Below, piece by piece: positions 1 to 11,449 of a DNA stretch of 64,000 nt. The position numbers were made by a program, and so were the translations under genes. The notes beneath the pieces were generated by a model. The model searched no databases, was not told where the DNA came from, and saw nothing but the letters and a program-made list of their open reading frames with translations. Position 1 is the first letter of the stretch. Each line of letters opens with the position of its first letter. The DNA is from Gnetum montanum. Taxonomy: Eukaryota > Streptophyta > Gnetopsida > Gnetales > Gnetaceae. Location: positions 208,991-272,990 of the forward strand of contig MNCI01002198.1 in assembly GCA_015680685.1 (NCBI GenBank), read 5' to 3'.

Positions 1-1043
1 TTACATATATTATTTCATTCTGTTTTTCTAGGATGATAAAGAACTAGTTGGGGGCTATGTTAGGACGTGAATTGATGGTTCTTGTACTTGGTTTTCTCCA
101 TTTTTTATACTTGGGCAAGCAACTGTGTGCTCATATAACTTGTAGTTACTAGGAGTTTAGGGTCTTAACTCAAAACTTGATTTCCAATGAATTGCAAACT
201 TGTCAAGGAAACAATGCCTATTCTATAACCACTAGGAGTTAATTTTTAGAAGATAGAGGATTGAGGAATAAGTCAAGTTAGCTTCAAATAAAGGTGGTGG
301 TAGTATAGAAAGTTATATTTGAGTTGGGTAAGGTACTGCATGTTCATGAGACCCGCATGAGCCCACAACATAGAGTTTTCTTTTAGATGTAGTCCACAAC
401 CACTTGTAACTTATTTTGTAATAGAAATATGAACTCATTAGTGTGATTCCCTATGTCTCACACCCATGTCATAGTTATTATGAATATTTTAGCCTAAATT
501 GGTCAGTCAACTGTTAGGATTTGAATATTTGACTATTGGGAATGGTTGAAATAGACTGTTGATCATAGTTCCTTGTAGTAGTTGATTGACTTGATGATCC
601 TTATTTGGGTAGGGAGCTATGACCTAGCTGCATCTCATACCTAGGTCATAATTGTTATTTAGAAGTTATTGCAATGATCAACTGAAGCCATTTTCATTTT
701 GGATTAAAGTGGAACTACGAGAGGAAATACAGAAGGAATGTATAGATATACATAGAGATAAATATACAAATAGATACTTAGAGAATTTAAAGATTTAGAA
801 TTAAGTTTGAATGATACTATTGTAATGAGATTATTATATTGAATTTGAATGATAAGATAGTTTTTTGTTTATTAAGAATGAATTAATGTTGAGTATGCTT
901 CACCATAATTCTGGTAACCTTAACCTCATGTAATCCATGGTTGTCCATCTGATTGATTTCCATATTCTACAATGAAAGAACACAAGAAAAATGAACCTAC
1001 ATGTGATCAATGTGATGAAAATTTATTTCTTCAAGAGGAAAAT
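1..1043. other. Left flank, no gene; chromovirus RT trace at its end
   Basis: No open frame of note and no domain that I recognise in 1-980. The last ~60 bases (about 984-1043) align with chromovirus RT sequence seen on the minus strand near 41570-41690. Shared blocks include ATCAATGT, GAAAA and TTCAAGAG in the same order. The sequence after the copia array (21805) picks up exactly where this trace stops, so I read this as the upstream half of the RT gene that received the array. The earlier 900 bases are too decayed, or too different, to assign to that element. Confidence 0.45.
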
Positions 1044-1603
1044 TGTTGATCTTTTTGTATGTTAAAACCTTAGAAAATAGAGAATGTGGAAAATGTGTTT
1101 GTATGATCTTGTAGGTCTAAGAAAGAACATGATGGGATCAGAATAAGAGCATGATAATTAATACAAGAACAAGATGACAAGAGCTTATTTGTGTAAAGAC
1201 AAGGACTCTATGAGTTTAAGATAAGAGCTTCATGGTATCAAGGTAAGAGCTATGTTGAGATGACGAGAAGACTCAGCCAAGATAAAAGATTCCAAGAATA
1301 CATGAAGCCTTCAAGCTAAATGAAGAAATTTCAGTATCTACCTAGCTGTCCTAAAAGATCAGTAGATGTCCTAGAGGTAAAGAGTTAATTTTAGGCCAAA
1401 TATCCCAAGAAAATAATAGACATCCCAATTACTATTTGGATGTTCCAACTTAGACACAAGTAAGATGTCCCAATTTTCAGTGGGATGTCCCAACTACATG
1501 TTGCTAGTTTTTAGTGAGACGTCTCAAGCTCAAATAGGATGTTCCAACTAGCCATTTCATAGCTGTTGCATGAATTCTGAGGAGTATTTGGAAAGTAAAA
1601 GAC

Positions 1604-1612
1604 TATAAAATA
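1604..1612 (+). promoter_or_regulatory. TATA box of copia LTR 1
   Basis: TATAAAATA follows the GATGTC-rich block by about 50 bases. It is preserved at 16447 in LTR 2. In LTR 3 (about 21217) it reads TACAAAAG and is lost. This is the expected U3/R promoter position of an LTR. Confidence 0.65.
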
Positions 1613-1934
1613 AAGTAAAATTCATGGGAAAAATACAAGGATTTTTTATTAGGATATTCATTCATTGTATAAATAAAGTTAATCATTTGTTTCTCATTTA
1701 TCTATCATTTGTGAATTCTTTTGTTTGAGTTCAAATTGCAAGGAATTTGTAAAGTTAGTTACATTTTCTCCTTGATTCTTTTTCTTTTTTTGTAGCCCTG
1801 TAGGGTTAATGTGCTTCTTGCTAGAGGGCATCTTGCGAGCTTTTTGGGACCTTGCATAGTTGAGTGTATTTCGAGGGAGAAAATACTAGTGTAGAGATCA
1901 TATCATTGTAAAGGTTATGGGTCCTTGAAACCAC

Positions 1935-2028
1935 ATTTCGAGCTTATTGGAACCTTGTGCAGTTGAGTGTGTTTTTGACANTATTTCGAGCTTATTGGAA
2001 CCTTGTGCAGTTGAGTGTGTTTTTGACA
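1935..2028. repeat. 46-bp exact duplication around an N (assembly join)
   Basis: Bases 1935-1980 and 1983-2028 are identical and are separated by the window's only N (1981) plus one T. The other two LTR copies contain this segment once. The simplest reading is two contig ends that overlap but were not merged, joined by a placeholder base. Confidence 0.8.
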
Positions 2029-2247
2029 AGAAAAAACTCCAAGCATAGCATAAACATTGTAAAGTTCATGGTGTCCTTTAAACCACTTTTTGAAGGAATA
2101 AAGTGTAGAGATGTGTAAGGATTATACCTTTTGAATGTGAATGTATCCAGGTTGGGGAACCACATAAATTTCTATGTAGTTTTAGCTATTTTAGTTGTTC
2201 TAGTTGGGAAACTTAGTCAACCTCCTTCTAACTTCTTGGTCCTTAAG

Positions 2248-2259
2248 GAGTATCAAAGT
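2248..2259 (+). other. Primer-binding-site remnant of element A
   Basis: GAGTATCAAAGT sits directly after LTR 1, in register with TGGTATCAAAGC of element B. It is a decayed site for initiator Met-tRNA priming. Confidence 0.6.
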
Positions 2260-2300
2260 TTGACACTCTCAAATTTTGTAGCTTAGCATCTCAAGAGTGA

Positions 2301-3830
2301 ATGATGGAAGGAACATATTACACCAAGCCATCAATGCTTAATGGGTTTACTTCACATACTAGAAGACTAGAATGCAATGATTCTTCGAATCCATGGAGTT
2401 CAAAATTTGGGAGTCCATTCTTGAAGGTTAGACTCCATCTATTAATAACATCACAAGAGCTACCAAGCCAAGAAGAAAATGAATGCAAGATGAAAAAGAT
2501 AAGTTCATGTTTGATTCAAAAGAAAAAATTGGTCTTTATTGTGCTTTGAGTAAATTTGAATTTAATCGAGTGGCTAGGTGCAAAACTATGAAAGAAATTC
2601 AGGAAAATCTAGAAGCAACATATGAAGGTACATCTATTGTCAAGAAATCTAAGCTTCTAGTGTTACAAAGTGTGTACAATAAACTCAAAAGTAAAGAATG
2701 AAAGAAAATCAAGAACTATTTTTATAGAGCAAATGATTTAGTTATAGCCATTTGTGGGATGGAAGAAGATTAGTTTGAAAGTGATGTGATTATTAAAATG
2801 ATTAGAACTTTGTAGCCTAAGTTTAGACCAAAAGTTACATTCATGAAGGAAATTAAATATTTCTCAATTCTTAAATTCAAAGAGGTTCAAAGTGCACTCA
2901 TTTCTTATGAGATGAATCTCATTAGCAAAGGTGCTATAATTGAAAAGCCTATTGTCCTTAAAAGTTCATCAAAGGAGAAGGAGCCACTTGAACATGAACC
3001 GAATAGTGAAGATGAATTGGCTCTCTTATCTATAAGAGCTCAAATATTACTTGCATAAAAAGGCAAGGGCCTCAACCAATCTAGTGTTAAAGGTAAGTAA
3101 AGAGGTGAGAATTTTAAAAGTTCAAATCTTGATGCATCCTCTATAGAATGTTGGGTTTATGATGGTAGAGGCCATGTGGCCTCCGAATGTCCAAGTGTTG
3201 GCATGGTTACAAGAAAGGATCAATCCAAAGTTGATACAAAAAAGAAAAAATCTTTACACAAGTTGGGATGATGAGCAAAGTGAGGAGGAATCAGATGATA
3301 CTACAACAGAATAACATCTTATATGCATGGCTCTTACTCGTGAAAATTCTATAGAAGTCCTTGAAGAATCTAAAGGTAAAGTTGATGAAAGGTATAGTGA
3401 ATTGCATGAGGCAATTATTACTCTACATTATTTACTTAAAAAATCAAGAAAAGATATGCACAGAAAAGAGAATGAAAATTTTGAACTCTATACTATATTA
3501 TTCACTCTAAAAAGAGAACTCTCAAACATAAAGGCTGAGGTTTAATTACTTACCCATCTATATGAGTAGAAGTGTAGTGATACACAAGATGCAAGGACTA
3601 CTAAAAATCAAGAAGTGCTTCAGAATTAGCACAACGAGAAAGATTTGAAAGAGGCTTCTCAAAAGAACACTTGCACAAGTTTGGTATAATCTAAAATAGA
3701 AACAAGGCTAGGATTGATTATCTTATCTAAATTAGAAATATCCTATATTTTTGTTGTAAAGTATGTGAACATGAACAAGGTTATTATCATGCATCTATAG
3801 AGAAAAATAAGATGGCTACTTGGTCTTATT
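2301..3830 (+). pseudogene. Copia-type gag pseudogene (element A)
   Basis: Encodes the capsid/nucleocapsid-like protein that packages the element's RNA in cytoplasmic particles. The start lies at the conserved MMEGTYYTKPSM, the usual gag opening after the primer site. The UBN2-type gag region is clear at 2540-2700 (CALSKFEFNRVARCKTMKEI, then EATYEGTSIVKKSKLLVLQ). A CCHC zinc knuckle lies at 3149-3190, but its second Cys codon is TAT (Tyr). A charged, coiled-coil-like stretch follows (3327-3545, ELHEAIITLHYLLKKSRKDM). Several frameshifts and in-frame stops break the gene. Element B carries the same gene at 17080-18594. No pol frame follows. Confidence 0.8.
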
Positions 3831-3849
3831 AATAGAAGTCTAGTAAGTG

Positions 3850-4534
3850 TAAATTACAAGGTCGAAAATCTTGAAGAACCAATGAACAAGAGGATGGAGC
3901 AGTCTCTAATGAAATTAAAGAATCAGTCTCCATAACCAACAAAAATTATTAGCCCTCTCATTTTGAAGAACATGAGCATGAGAAAGTAGCAACCTCAAAT
4001 GAATTTGGAGATTAAAACCCAGATGCTAATGAAAGAAAAGGTAAGGAATAGTTACATGCTAAGGAGGGACTCTATGATGGAGAGCCTCATCTCAAACTTC
4101 ATTAATCATGTTCCTGCTAGAAAGCAAGCAAGGTAACTAACAATAAATATTTATTCCTTCACTTACTAGAATTAGTGTACATTAGTTTATGTTTATAAAT
4201 GATTAGTAGATAGGAAATTAATTGAATGGATGTTGCTGGAAATCTTTGGTCATCCAAAGGAAATCTCACTTGCTCTTGCAAGATGTTGAAGTATAGATAA
4301 AAGCATATAACCATAAAAATTTAAATGTATATTGATGAGAATTATCTCAAGGGAGGATCAAGGTACAAAAACTCATAAGGTAGGATCTGGTAAGTTTGCA
4401 TCATCTTACTAGTGTTAGAAAATATATACCTTGTGATACAGCTCATATGATGTAGAAATTATGCTTATTGTTGGATTGTACTATGTTTTGAAAGATGTTT
4501 GATGTTCATTGGAAAATCAATTTTTGGATCCTTA
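3850..4534 (+). pseudogene. Decayed post-gag region of element A, part 1
   Basis: Aligns with 18600-19290 in element B. Both copies translate, with a few stops, to a similar stretch around EWMLLEIFGHPKEISLALAR, which suggests an old reading frame after gag. I do not recognise the product. It has no RT, integrase or protease motif. The homology is cut at 4535 by the gypsy-1 target repeat and resumes at 14567. Confidence 0.5.
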
Positions 4535-4539
4535 ATTAG
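4535..4539. repeat. Target-site duplication of gypsy-1, left copy
   Basis: ATTAG directly abuts the left LTR. The identical pentamer lies at 14562-14566 after the right LTR. Element B has the uninterrupted site (ATTAACTAGTATG) near 19290, which confirms the insertion point. Confidence 0.9.
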
Positions 4540-5382
4540 TAATGAGTGGTGAGGTACCCTATGTCCAATCATACAAATTACTAAGCCATTCACATGCGAT
4601 ATGATCGAATTCCATGGACCTATAGTTCTCTAGTGCACTAATTCTCTAGGAAGTGAAATGGGCATTAAGAACATTTGTTGTCTTCCCAACTATACTTGTG
4701 AAGCTCAAGGATATTGTTTAAGTATAATTAAGGCACACAATTTTTATTATTTTTATGTTTTGTAAGTTTAATTGCCTACAACAAGAATAAAAGGTAGAGG
4801 AATTTAGTATTTAATTATTCTATTGCCTAGTTAGCCTAACACAAGTACCCGTTCCCACTTTCTAGACACATCTTGAACATGTATAGCATTGTTGAGCTAC
4901 CAAATGTTAAGCATTTCTAGGTTACCAAGTGCTACACGTATGCTTGAGGTGGTTGCTCTTGTGTTTATTAATAACTAGAAATTAATCACTTAATAAGTGC
5001 ATTAAAGTGAAGTGCATGAATATTAAATGCATCAAGGAAACATTTAATCTATTCTTAGTGCTGCAAGGATGATCAAAAGGGTTTGTTTTTATTTCTCTCA
5101 CACTGTTGTGCTTAGGTACATCAGTGTTCAAAAAAAGATTTGTACACACTTAGACTCTTGCTACGGGCACTTAAAAAATTTTCTAACTCTAGAGACAACA
5201 AATAGTAAGCACTTTGCTATGCTATGACAAAAACTATATGAAAATTGTGACCCCAAGAGCTATATTTATAGGCTGGCATATAACTTGTGATATTGAATAT
5301 TCAACATTATGTCCTGGGCTTTGACATCGGGTATTTGATGTTAAGGCTTTGATATTAGAGCCAGTTAAAACATGATTCATCA
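4540..5382 (-). repeat. Gypsy-1 3' LTR
   Basis: On the plus strand it reads from TAATGAGTGG to GATTCATCA. It matches 13687-14561 throughout, with scattered substitutions and small indels. Its promoter-distal end keeps remnants of the GATATT/GACATC dyads seen in the other LTR. Confidence 0.9.
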
Positions 5383-5397
5383 TACCCCCATGACTGA
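5383..5397 (-). other. Gypsy-1 polypurine tract
   Basis: In element sense TCAGTCATGGGGGTA, immediately upstream of the 3' LTR. It would prime second-strand synthesis. Confidence 0.65.
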
Positions 5398-7419
5398 ATG
5401 AAAACTCATCCTCAAGTGAAGAAGAGTAAGAAGTTCCTTAAAAAATATTGGGAAGGTATGGGATTATTGACTGACATACAAACTAACTTAGATGGAATAA
5501 TAGACTCTAAGTGCCCAAATGTATGGAGTTACAATCTTTGCAAAATTGGGTGTTCATGATAAGAGAAGGGAACACTGTGGATAAAATTAACATCTAATGC
5601 CTCTTGGTAGCTGAAGAGCAAGAGAGAAGATCTAATGATCATGAATGATCCTTGTTGTGTGGTACTACCACATCATCCTTGGTGAAGATCGTTTTGCTTC
5701 CAGTCCATGCTTCCCACTGTAGTCACAACAAAATCACCAATTAGTATGCAATGTGTAACACATAGCTGTTAAGTACCTTATCTCATTAATGGTTACAGTT
5801 GGCTAGGTTGTGATTGTGGTAGATTTATTCCTTTAAGAGTGTTAGCGGGAAGACTGACTAATAAGGTAAAATAGATAAGCCATCCATTATATTTAAAAAA
5901 GTTCTACACAAGGAAATATTTGAAGAGGGTGTAAGAATTCACAATAATAAAAAGGAAAGTTCACTGAAAAATGTTGGGAAGATGTGCACAATTGGATGTC
6001 ATTGATGAGGTAAACAAAAGGATTTGATTGTAAGGGTGTCTAAGGATAAAGAAATTAACTAACCCAATGAAGAGATATCCAAGTGGATCCTCCCTAAAGC
6101 AAGCACATGCCTTTCATTTCCCTTGCATAACTTCAAATCGAAGACTTTGTGGTTCTTGTGGATGATTAATGGTCATAGAGGGTTAAGTACAAAAACCTAG
6201 AAGAAAATACTAAGAATTTTGATACATCAAACTAAGAAATCAAACAAAAACATGAAATTGGAAGTGAGGTGAAACATGGAAAGCATAAATGGATGAGAGA
6301 GGGGGGAATGAAGTTCCTGATTAGGGTTACATGAAGTCCCTTGTGAATTTTATGGTTAAATGACTTGATAAGATCCATCCTTAGTCTAGACCAAAATAAA
6401 CCACATTCAGTGACTTCACATTATCATTCTAAGATTAGTCCACCCCCTTGAAACACATGAGTGCTACCACAGAACAACCATCATTTCTTATTAGAGAAGA
6501 AAAGAGAAGTAGGAAGTGAGGAAGGAACTTAGTTAGAGGGGACCTTCAAGCATGGGTAACATGTCTTTCTAGTCCTATAACCAATGCTTATAGCCTATTT
6601 ATTTTTTCTAATGGGGTGTGCTTTAAATTCTCATTCTTTTATTTTTGATGAGAACCACACCATGTAAAGACTTATTTAACTTCCTTTTATTGGTTGACAC
6701 AGAATGGTAAGAAATCCATGAAAACACACATGCACCCAAGAAAGTAGAAAGGCACAAAGAATACCAAATCCCCTTGAAGTTACACCTTGTTCAAATCTTT
6801 GAATCTTTTTCAATTCCAAAAACTATCAAAGTCACAAATTTGTTATAGTTTTATTAATGAAAAAGGGACTGCATGTTTCTAGAATAAGGAAAACCATAGA
6901 GTTTGTGAATGGGTACCTATTGTATGAAAAAGAAACCATGTCCTAATCATCAGTAACAAAATTTCAAAGATAGAATCCAAACACCAACAATCAAATAAAA
7001 AAAATAGTATATACTACCATCATGTAACGAATTATCACTGTGCATGGCACTTATTAATAGAAGTTAAAAAATCACACTAGAATAAAAGAAAACATAAAAG
7101 AAAGTGTAAAATATTCAAGAAATAGAAAATGTACTAATGATGTTGTAAAAAAAAATTAAAAAATATTTAATAACATGAAAACAAGAAGATGTAAAATAAA
7201 GAATGTGTAAAACAAAAAGTTGCAAAAAAAAAAAAAAAGAAAAAAAAAAAAAGAAAAAAAATGTGTGAAGCAAAAATGGTGAAAAACTAAGGAGTTGGTT
7301 ATATAGTTAGTGTGGATGGCCATCTCCCCCACAACTAAGTTGAAACAAGAAGATTTGAAATATAGAGCATGGTTGTTCATTCGATGAGGCATTTGTTGTA
7401 ATTGCTGGCTTATGCTCAT
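5398..7419 (-). other. Gypsy-1 3' untranslated region
   Basis: About 2 kb between integrase and 3' LTR, the position where Athila-type elements may carry an env-like gene. I see no credible frame here. Much of it aligns with 27794-29800 in gypsy-2, including a shared GGGTAACATGTCTTT block and a CATCTCCCCCACAACTAA block, so it is conserved element sequence and not filler. An A-rich run (about 7150-7260) is probably just low complexity. Confidence 0.6.
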
Positions 7420-8520
7420 GAAAAGGTTTGACTTGTTGTATGTTGACCAGTTGTTTCTTATCTAAGCTTTCAGGTTTGTAGATCATCATAGCCCTCAAAG
7501 AAAAAGTTTCATAAATTATATAAGGTCCTTTCCACAACATTTGAAACTTAGTTCGTTGTGGTACATGTGTGGGATTCCAGTAGAGAACTTTATCTCCTAG
7601 TTGAAATTTGACTTTCTTGATTTTAAGGTCATGGCATTTTTTGTTGAATACCTTATGCAACTTGTTCGATGTTTGGGCTACCAATAGGTTTTCGTGTGGC
7701 AAGTCAAGACTCATTAACCTTTCTTTTTATGCTAAACTCAAGTCAAGGTTGAGGTCATAGGCTATTGAAAGTGTATGGAGCTTAGATTGAATAGGAAGTG
7801 TTGGTAATTTTCCATACAAAAGCTCATTGGAAGTGTAGCCTTAGGATGTTTCCATGTTGAGCGGTAGGCCCAAAGGGCATTGTTAAGTTTCATGTTCCAA
7901 TCTTTCCTATATTTGCTGACACTTCCTGTTAAATCCTTATGATTTTCCTATTGGTAACCAACCTTAGGTTGACCATTGGCTTGGGGGTGGTAGGGTGTTG
8001 TGAGTTTATGTTCAACCCCTAGGTGTTGCATGAGATTTTGAAAGGTAGTGCCTATAAAGTAAGTTCCATTATTAGAAATTAATGCATGTGGAACACCAAA
8101 TTTGTTTATAACATTTTTTTATACAAACCAAGTGGCAGTAGAATATGTACAGTTGGTGACGGCTATTGCTTCTACCCTTTTCTTACAATAGTTAATAGTG
8201 ACTATGATGTATGCCTTTCCATTTGACATGGGTGTGATAGGACCCATGAAGTTAATGCCCCAGATGTCAAAGGGTTCCAATGGTTCAATCCATTGTTGAG
8301 GTTCCTCCATTCGAGTAGTGATTCCACCATCTTGTTGGCATCATTCACAAGAGTGGACATATTGGTGAGCATCCCTGAAGATTGTTGGCCAATAGTACCC
8401 TGCCATCAAGATCTTAATGGCTATGCATCTTCCAGCATAGTGGCCCCCACAAGGACCTTCATGAGCATCTTGGAGAATGCATAGTTGATCGGCATCAGGG
8501 ATACACCATTAAACTAGGCC
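7420..8520 (-). pseudogene. Gypsy-1 integrase pseudogene
   Basis: Integrase inserts the cDNA into host chromatin. In gene order: a zinc-binding HHCC domain (CGGHYAGR... HSCE*CQQDG, where a stop replaces the usual residue between the two Cys), a catalytic core (EPFDIWGINFMGPITP) and a C-terminal domain (7714-7420, QLGDKVLYWNP, KGPYIIYETF). The first catalytic Asp of the usual WGIDFMGP is Asn here (codon at 8251-8253), so the enzyme would be inactive even without the stops. There is no chromodomain after it. Confidence 0.8.
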
Positions 8521-8799
8521 ATTGATGCACACCTTGTAGAGGTGTCCATTGATCTCCATGAAGTGTTTTGCCTAGTGAAGAAACTGTTATTTCTTTGGTG
8601 GTCCAACCCTTGTGGCATCTCTTGAGTGAGGAGATAGGTGAGAATTCCATCATACCATTTAGGCTCATTGGGAAATTGTTCAATTATAGCCCTAACAAAT
8701 AGGATTTCATTAGAAAACATATTAGATAGTGTACTTTCTTCCTCTTTGTTGTCCCATCATAATCAAGATAAGTGGTCAACGACCACATTCTCAATGCCC

Positions 8800-9975
8800 T
8801 TTCAATCTACCATTATGAGATTGAATTCTTGTAAGATCACTAGCCACCATATGACATAGGGGCTCACTGTTGGCTTTTTCATTAGGAAGCAGATGGCACT
8901 GTGGTCTATGTGCATAAACACTTTGTATTCAAGCACATAATGCCTAAAATTTTCTAGAGAAAACACCATTGCCATCAGTTCTTTTTCTATAGTGGTGTAG
9001 TTTAATTGTGCACACACAATGCTTCAGCTAGTGCAATGTATGTAATATGGATGTTTTTCATCATTCATCTCCATAAGCACAGCTTCCAAGGCATAATTTG
9101 ATACATCTATCATAGCATGAAACAGTTTAGACCAATCGGGTGCTTGTAGGATTGGAGTTTCTACAAGTTTTTTTTTCAGTTGTTGGAATGCTTTTTTGCA
9201 TTCTTTCGTCCAAAAAAATGGAGCATCTTTCTTTGTTACCTCAACCAATAGTTTTGCGATCTTAGAGAAATTCTCTATGAATCACCAATAGTAGCCAATA
9301 TGTCCAAGGAATGACCAAACATCTTCGATAGTTTCTGGTTGGTGGGTTATTCCTTAGATGACCCTTATTTTTTTAGGGTTGACTTCAATTCCTACTTGTG
9401 ATATTCTTTGCCCTAATACAATGCCTTCCTGGACCATTAGGTGACTCTTTTTCTAGTTGTGCTTGAGGTTTGTTTCAACACATCTTTTTAGCACTTGCTT
9501 AAGGTGGTCTAGGGCTTGCTCAAATGTAGTTCCATAGGTGGAGGAGTCATCCATGAAGACTTCCACACCACTACCAATTTGCTATTGAAAAATGCTTAGA
9601 ACCAGGCTTTAGAATGTAGTAGGGGCATTGCACAAATCAAAAGGCATCTTGCAATATGCAAAAGTCCCCTAGGAAGTTGTGAATGTTGTTTTGGCTTGGT
9701 CTCTAGGCCCGATCTAGATTTGGTTATAGCCACTATAACCATATAGAAAACTGTAGTAGCAATGCCTAGATATTTTATTTAACACATGATTAACAAATGG
9801 CAACAAAAAATGATTCTTGAACATTGCCATATTTAGTAACTGAAAATCAATGTAGACTTGCCACTCACTACCTTTCTTGAGCATAATAACGAGTGGACTA
9901 ACCCACTCACTATCAATAATGGGATAAATAAACCCCACCTTGAGGAGTTGTTTAATTTCCTCTTTGACAATTTAC
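8800..9975 (-). pseudogene. Gypsy-1 reverse transcriptase-RNase H pseudogene
   Basis: Copies element RNA to cDNA and removes the template. The fingers/palm start is at 9938 (GFIYPIIDSEWVSPLVIMLK). The palm active site reads FMDD at about 9546-9557 (VEVFMDDSSTYGTTFEQ), a normal Tat/Athila variant of YxDD. The RT-RNase H connection and RNase H follow at 9248-8802 (FHAMIDVSNYALEAVL, NYTTIEKELMAMVFSLENFR, HIDHSAICFLM). Several stops and frame changes break the frame. Order and spacing match an autonomous element. Confidence 0.85.
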
Positions 9976-10523
9976 TTCAATTTAGGGTTCAATTGCCTTT
10001 GTGACTGTCTCTTTGGCTTCATGGTCAGATCAGTGTAGATGTGATGTTGGCATATCCTAGAATCAATCCTTGTGAGTTCAGGATATGACCAAGAAAAAGC
10101 TATTGATGTTTTTTCAACCACATTCAACAACATCGTTTTCTATTTTGGAGAAAGATTTCCATTGATTATGATCGACTTCCCATTCTTCAAGAACACATAT
10201 TCCATGCTGACCAGTATAGGTCTTAGTTTAAAGGACTCTTACTTGAAACATTTAGGAATTTCCAACTCTCCCTAGCAAGTATCATCATTTGCATCATTAG
10301 AGATTTGGTAATGAACTTGCTCTAGTTCGTTCATGCCTACAACATATGTGCATATTAAGCTCTTAGTTGGTTCCATGCAGAGTGTGCTGCTTTCAAAATC
10401 AATGATTAGTCATTGGGTATCTGCCTATTTTGTGGCTGTTGCATACATACACCTTTGAATTTGTGCTTCTAGTGCACACTACTTGCATTTAGAGATAGAT
10501 GCTCATTTGACTGCCCAGAGTTT

Positions 10524-10960
10524 CTAAACACAATTGCACCTTGTATCATTGTATGTGATGCATGGAACTAGCTTCTTCTCAATTTTTCCAAATGCATTTT
10601 CTTTGGATATTTCTAGGGAAAGATCTCTAATGCCCATCCTAGCATCAACGGTGCTTAGCCATGCCCTTCCCATGATGATTGAGAAGTTCCCTTTGTAATT
10701 CTCCACTTTGATCACTAGGAAATCAACAAGATAAGACCATTCATAGATAGTGGTCACAATGTCTTCTACTAGTCTTAATGGAAAAATAATGTACTAGTTT
10801 TCCAATTCTACTCTAATATTTCTTTTCTTTAAAGGAGGAAGGTTACATGTAGTATACATCTCATGAGAGATCAGATTGACAATGGAACCAGAATCAAGAA
10901 GAGCTTTACATGGTTCATTCCTAGCAATCTACAAATAGATCAAAGGACTCCTAGGATATG
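10524..10960 (-). pseudogene. Gypsy-1 aspartic protease pseudogene
   Basis: A retropepsin-type protease that would cleave the Gag-Pol polyprotein. The active-site triad D-S-G is intact (LLDSGSIVNLIS, triad at about 10887-10895), and the C-terminal signature appears as IIMGRAWLSTVDA at 10757-10524. A frame break separates the two halves. It lies between gag and RT as expected. Confidence 0.75.
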
Positions 10961-11449
10961 CTAACTTCTTGAAAAGGTTTCTAGCACAGATCCAATTAGA
11001 TACAGTGTTAGTAAGCATCATAGTATTGATTCTGGGCAATGTTTGGTTTGAAGGGGACTTGAAAGAATTTGATATAGAGGAAGATGGAGGAATAAGGTTG
11101 TCAACTACAGGTGTATTTGAGGGCTTAGGTGGACTGCATGGTTGAAAGAAAGGTCTTTTCTTTGATTGAGTATCTGAATGACTTGATTGATGAACTAAGT
11201 ATAGATTAAGGACCCTGGTAGCATTGCATTATTGTGGTTGAGTTGGGAGTTCACCTTGCATAGGTGGAGAAGGTGGTAGCTATGCGGTTGGAGGAGGAAG
11301 ATGTGCAAGAATAGGAGGAGCATAGGGCAAAGAGCTGGTATGTGGAGAATGAGTTTGATAATAATTATAAGGGTGGTAGTGAGATTGGAAAGTAGAAATG
11401 TGATTGGTGGAGTCATGTGGAGACAAGGGTTGTTGAATGTAATACCCAT

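Larger units (their letters stand above)
1044..2245 (+). repeat. LTR 1 of the copia-type array
   Basis: Begins TGTTGATC and ends CCTTA (CCTCA in LTR 2), just before a primer-binding-site remnant. Aligns over its length with 15870-17023 and 20583-21804. The U3 part (about 1340-1550) holds repeated GATGTCC/GACATCC motifs in both orientations, followed by a TATA box at 1604. It also contains an unresolved base and a 46-bp exact duplication (1935-2028) that inflates its length. Confidence 0.85.

Noticed and set aside
6901-7260. A-rich run as a LINE or retrogene poly-A tail
   Set aside because: It lies inside the gypsy-1 3' untranslated region, which is shared with gypsy-2, and no LINE 3' end precedes it.
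5383-7300. env-like gene in the Athila position of gypsy-1
   Set aside because: No continuous frame, signal peptide or membrane segment; the region is equally non-coding in gypsy-2.
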